Below the pieces are notes generated by a model that was not told the DNA's origin, did not search any database, and saw only the letters and a list, made by a program, of their open reading frames with translations. A DNA stretch of 64,000 nt from Candidatus Avoscillospira avicola (lineage in GTDB: Bacteria > Bacillota > Clostridia > Oscillospirales > Oscillospiraceae), in NCBI GenBank assembly GCA_018712245.1, contig DVHE01000048.1, forward strand, positions 57,453-121,452. Reading direction: 5' to 3'. Positions 61,860 to 64,000 of the stretch are shown here, one piece after another. Every line of letters begins with the position of its first letter. Position 1 is the first letter of the stretch. The translations under genes were made by a program, and so were the position numbers.

Positions 61860-62573
61860 ATGGCTGAGGAAACGCTGTGGAACGGCGTGGTCCTGTCCCA
61901 GCCCGCTTCCATCTTCCCGCTGGGCACCGATGCGGTGGCCTGCGCCGGGTTTGCCCGTCCGCCCCGGGGCGCCCGGGTGGCGGACCTGGGCTGCGGCGGC
62001 GGCGCCATCGCGCTGATGCTTCTGGCGTCGGACCCTAGCCTGGAGGTCACGGGTGTGGAACTGGACCAGCTGGCCGCAGAGGCCGCCCGGGAGAACGCCC
62101 GCCGCAACGGCCTGGCCTTCCGGGTGGTGGAGGGGGATCTGCGGCAGGTCTCGTCGCTGCTGCCCGCCGGGGGCATGGACTGGGCTGTGGCCAATCCGCC
62201 CTACTTCCCGGCGGGCAGCGGCCCCGCCGGACGCCGCGCCCAGGCCCGGCGGGAGGACACCCTCTCCCTGGAGGAGCTGTGCCGCGCCGCGGCGTGGCTG
62301 CTCAAGTGGGGCGGCGGCTTCACCCTGGTCCACCGGCCTGAGCGGCTGGCGGAGGTGATGTGGCACCTCAAAACCTGCGGCCTGGAGCCCAAGCGGCTGC
62401 AGCTGCTCCGCCACCAGCCCCAAAAGCCGGTAAGCCTCCTGCTGGTGGAGGCCAAAAAAGGCGCCGCGCCCGGCCTTTTGCTGGAGCCGGACCTCATTTT
62501 GCGGGATGAGGCGGGCCGCGAGACGGCCCAGTGTCGCGCCCTTTATCACCGCGACGGAAAGGAATGTGATTGA
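61860..62573 (+). CDS. TrmN6/YfiC-like tRNA1(Val) adenine-N6 methyltransferase
   Basis: 237 aa. SAM motif VADLGCGGGAIALMLLA (about 40) and catalytic NPPY (about 110), characteristic of N6-adenine transfer. YabB family in Firmicutes, followed by rsmI as in B. subtilis (yabB-yazA-yabC). RBS GAAGGAGG. Confidence 0.93.
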   Translation: MAEETLWNGVVLSQPASIFPLGTDAVACAGFARPPRGARVADLGCGGGAIALMLLASDPSLEVTGVELDQLAAEAARENARRNGLAFRVVEGDLRQVSSLLPAGGMDWAVANPPYFPAGSGPAGRRAQARREDTLSLEELCRAAAWLLKWGGGFTLVHRPERLAEVMWHLKTCGLEPKRLQLLRHQPQKPVSLLLVEAKKGAAPGLLLEPDLILRDEAGRETAQCRALYHRDGKECD

Positions 62574-62574
62574 C

Positions 62575-63402
62575 ATGGCCGGTACCCTCTACCTGGTGCC
62601 CACGCCCATCGGCAACCTGGGGGACATCTCCCAGCGCTGCCGGGACACCCTGGCCCTGGCGGACTTCATCGCCGCCGAGGACACCCGGGTCAGCCTCAAG
62701 CTCCTCAACCACCTGGGGATCAAAAAGCCCCTGGTGAGCTACTATGAACACAACCAGGCCGAGAGCGGGGAGAAGATTCTTCGGCGGCTGCTGGCGGGGG
62801 AGACCTGCGCCCTGGTGTCGGACGCCGGTTCCCCGGCCATCTCCGACCCCGGCGAGGCGCTGGTGGCCCAGTGCGCCGAGGCTGGCGTGCCGGTCTGCGC
62901 CATCCCGGGACCCTGCGCCGTCATCACGGCTTTGGGCGTCTCGGGCCTGCCCACCGGGCGGTTTACCTTCGAGGGCTTCCTCTCCACCAACCGCAAGAGC
63001 CGCCGGGAACACCTGGACTCCCTCCGGGACGAGGTGCGCACCATGGTCTTCTACGAGGCGCCCCACAAGCTCTCTGCCACCTTGGAGGACATGGCCGCCG
63101 TGTTCGGCGGGGACCGGCGGATCAGCCTCTGCCGGGAGCTGACCAAGCTCCACGAGGAGATTTTCCGCACCACCCTGGCTGAGGCCATCGCCCACTGCGA
63201 GGTTGTGCCGCCCCGGGGCGAGTACGTCCTGGTGGTGGCGGGCGCCGCGCCCAAGGCGGCCCAGAGCGTTACCTTGGAGGAGGCGCTGGAACTGATGCAG
63301 ACGCTGATGGACCGGGGCCTCAGTCGCAAGGACGCCGCACGGGAGGCCGCCGCCCAGACGGGATTTTCCAAAAATACCCTCTACGCAGCGTCTATGGAGT
63401 AA
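62575..63402 (+). CDS. rsmI: 16S rRNA (cytidine1402-2'-O)-methyltransferase
   Basis: 275 aa. LYLVPTPIGNLGDIS, IAAEDTR, LVSDAGSPAISDPG and IPGPCAVITAL are the tetrapyrrole-methylase-fold motifs of RsmI. It modifies the same nucleotide as RsmH encoded in the dcw cluster. 1 bp after the previous stop. Confidence 0.97.
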   Translation: MAGTLYLVPTPIGNLGDISQRCRDTLALADFIAAEDTRVSLKLLNHLGIKKPLVSYYEHNQAESGEKILRRLLAGETCALVSDAGSPAISDPGEALVAQCAEAGVPVCAIPGPCAVITALGVSGLPTGRFTFEGFLSTNRKSRREHLDSLRDEVRTMVFYEAPHKLSATLEDMAAVFGGDRRISLCRELTKLHEEIFRTTLAEAIAHCEVVPPRGEYVLVVAGAAPKAAQSVTLEEALELMQTLMDRGLSRKDAAREAAAQTGFSKNTLYAASME

Positions 63403-63440
63403 AAGACCGTTGGTTTGTGATATGGTCACGGAAATAGGGC

Positions 63441-63457
63441 ATCCTATCTGATAGGAT
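63441..63457. promoter_or_regulatory. 17-bp perfect palindrome upstream of trxA
   Basis: ATCCTATC-T-GATAGGAT, 38 bp before the trxA ATG, in a region where its promoter should lie. Candidate operator; regulator unknown. Confidence 0.6.
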
Positions 63458-63494
63458 AAGGCCATAAAGAATAAACCAACGGGAGGTAATCCAT

Positions 63495-63800
63495 ATGGCA
63501 GCCCTTACGATCAACAAAGAGAATTTCCAGCGCGAAGTGATGGAAAGCGACAAGCCGGTGCTTCTGGACTTCTGGGCCAGCTGGTGCGGCCCCTGCCGCA
63601 TGGTCGGCCCGGTGATCGAGGAGATCGCCCAGGAGCGGTCCGATATCAAGGTAGGCAAGATCAACGTCGATGAGCAGCAGGAGCTGGCTTCGGCCTTCCG
63701 GGTGATGAGCATTCCCACCCTGGTGGTGATGAAGGGCGGCAAGGTGGTCAAACAGTCTGCCGGCGCCCGCCCCAAGGCCCAGATTTTGTCGATGCTGTAA
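63495..63800 (+). CDS. trxA: Thioredoxin
   Basis: 101 aa. Classic WCGPC active site (about 29), SIPTLVVMKGGK with cis-Pro. Cytosolic disulfide reductase. RBS GGGAGG. Differs from the WCGYC thioredoxin at 41330 and stands alone between its palindrome and a strong hairpin. Confidence 0.96.
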   Translation: MAALTINKENFQREVMESDKPVLLDFWASWCGPCRMVGPVIEEIAQERSDIKVGKINVDEQQELASAFRVMSIPTLVVMKGGKVVKQSAGARPKAQILSML

Positions 63801-63820
63801 GCCGAGGACGCGCCAAGCCC

Positions 63821-63863
63821 CTGACGCCCCGGGCGGTACCTGACGTACCGCCCGGGGCGTCAG
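63821..63863 (+). terminator. Long perfect hairpin after trxA
   Basis: CTGACGCCCCGGGCGGTAC, loop CTGAC, GTACCGCCCGGGGCGTCAG: 19-bp perfect stem without a T-run. Confidence 0.65.
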
Positions 63864-63903
63864 ACTGTCAAAAAAGCTACGCTTATTTGACAAAGGGGAT
63901 TAT

Positions 63904-64000
63904 ACCCCCAAAGGTTCTCGGTTTTCTTCGAAAAGCTGTCGAACCTTTTGGGGTGTAAAGTGCGATTTCCGATGCGCAGACAACCGGAAATCGCGATTTT
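63904..64000. other. Further hairpins at window end
   Basis: ACCCCCAAAGGTTC ... GAACCTTTTGGGGT (about 63905-63956), with inner TTTTCTTCGAAAA, then GCGATTTCCG ... CGGAAATCGC followed by GATTTT (63962-64000), the latter terminator-like. No gene. Confidence 0.6.

Overview
The window is a contiguous stretch of chromosome from a high-GC, low-spacing Gram-positive anaerobe. The gene orders trmK-nif3, infC-rpmI-rplT and mraZ-rsmH-ftsL-PBP-murE-murF-mraY-ftsW-murG, the T-box in front of alaS, ribonuclease M5, ABC-F, a SpoVD-type PBP and a DUF1836 protein all point to Clostridia. High GC and many GTAGGGGC-type intergenic hairpins suggest the Oscillospiraceae (Flavonifractor/Oscillibacter/Lawsonibacter-like). 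The family assignment is inference from gene content and style; no rRNA is present in the window.

Layout. 1-2492: two half-transporters of a heterodimeric ABC exporter. 3183-6210: T-box and alaS. 6518-9858: an RRNPP-type regulator, a convergent small secreted peptide and an ABC exporter, with a strong inverted repeat in the peptide/exporter intergenic region; this is the best candidate for an undescribed peptide-signalling system. 9924-14638: small membrane protein, HIT hydrolase, comEC, holA, rnmV. 15027-21794: ABC-F, YdcF-like protein, mrp, a DUF1858 protein, trmK, nif3-like and yebC. 21850-24354: a divergent XRE regulator / Ser-Thr kinase-like protein / zinc-ribbon beta-helix membrane protein. 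24778-30652: lipoprotein, XRE regulator, a two-component operon with unknown accessory membrane proteins, and an amidohydrolase. 30831-34539: nusB, tsaD-like, xseA, xseB, ispA. 34979-38908: SGNH hydrolase, DUF1836, infC-rpmI-rplT with an attenuated leader, HAD phosphatase.

38960-42622: a thioredoxin/thioredoxin reductase/CcdA/TlpA operon opposite a Crp/Fnr-type regulator, with overlapping divergent promoters around a GTTGCG-N7-CGCAAC palindrome. 43428-47713: carbohydrate ABC uptake operon (binding protein, two permeases, one unknown membrane protein, no ATPase). 47886-58745: cell wall/division (dcw) cluster, minus strand, driven by a recognisable promoter with MraZ-type 10-bp repeats, lacking murD between mraY and ftsW. 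58933-61269: ClpC-like AAA+ chaperone. 61422-63800: ferredoxin, TrmN6-like methyltransferase, rsmI, trxA.

The most notable non-coding signal is a long imperfect palindrome of about 157-165 bp, present five times in two subfamilies (539-695, 17597-17760, 18842-19006, 19297-19461, 41787-41943). Every copy has the same orientation and lies just upstream of the Shine-Dalgarno of a plus-strand gene; three follow a good sigma-A promoter. Base-pair-preserving changes between copies and a conserved apical ACATCCAGTA support a conserved fold. Several other hairpin families fill the large gaps (2493-3180, 6211-6517, 14639-15026, 34540-34933, 37634-38254, 42623-43427).
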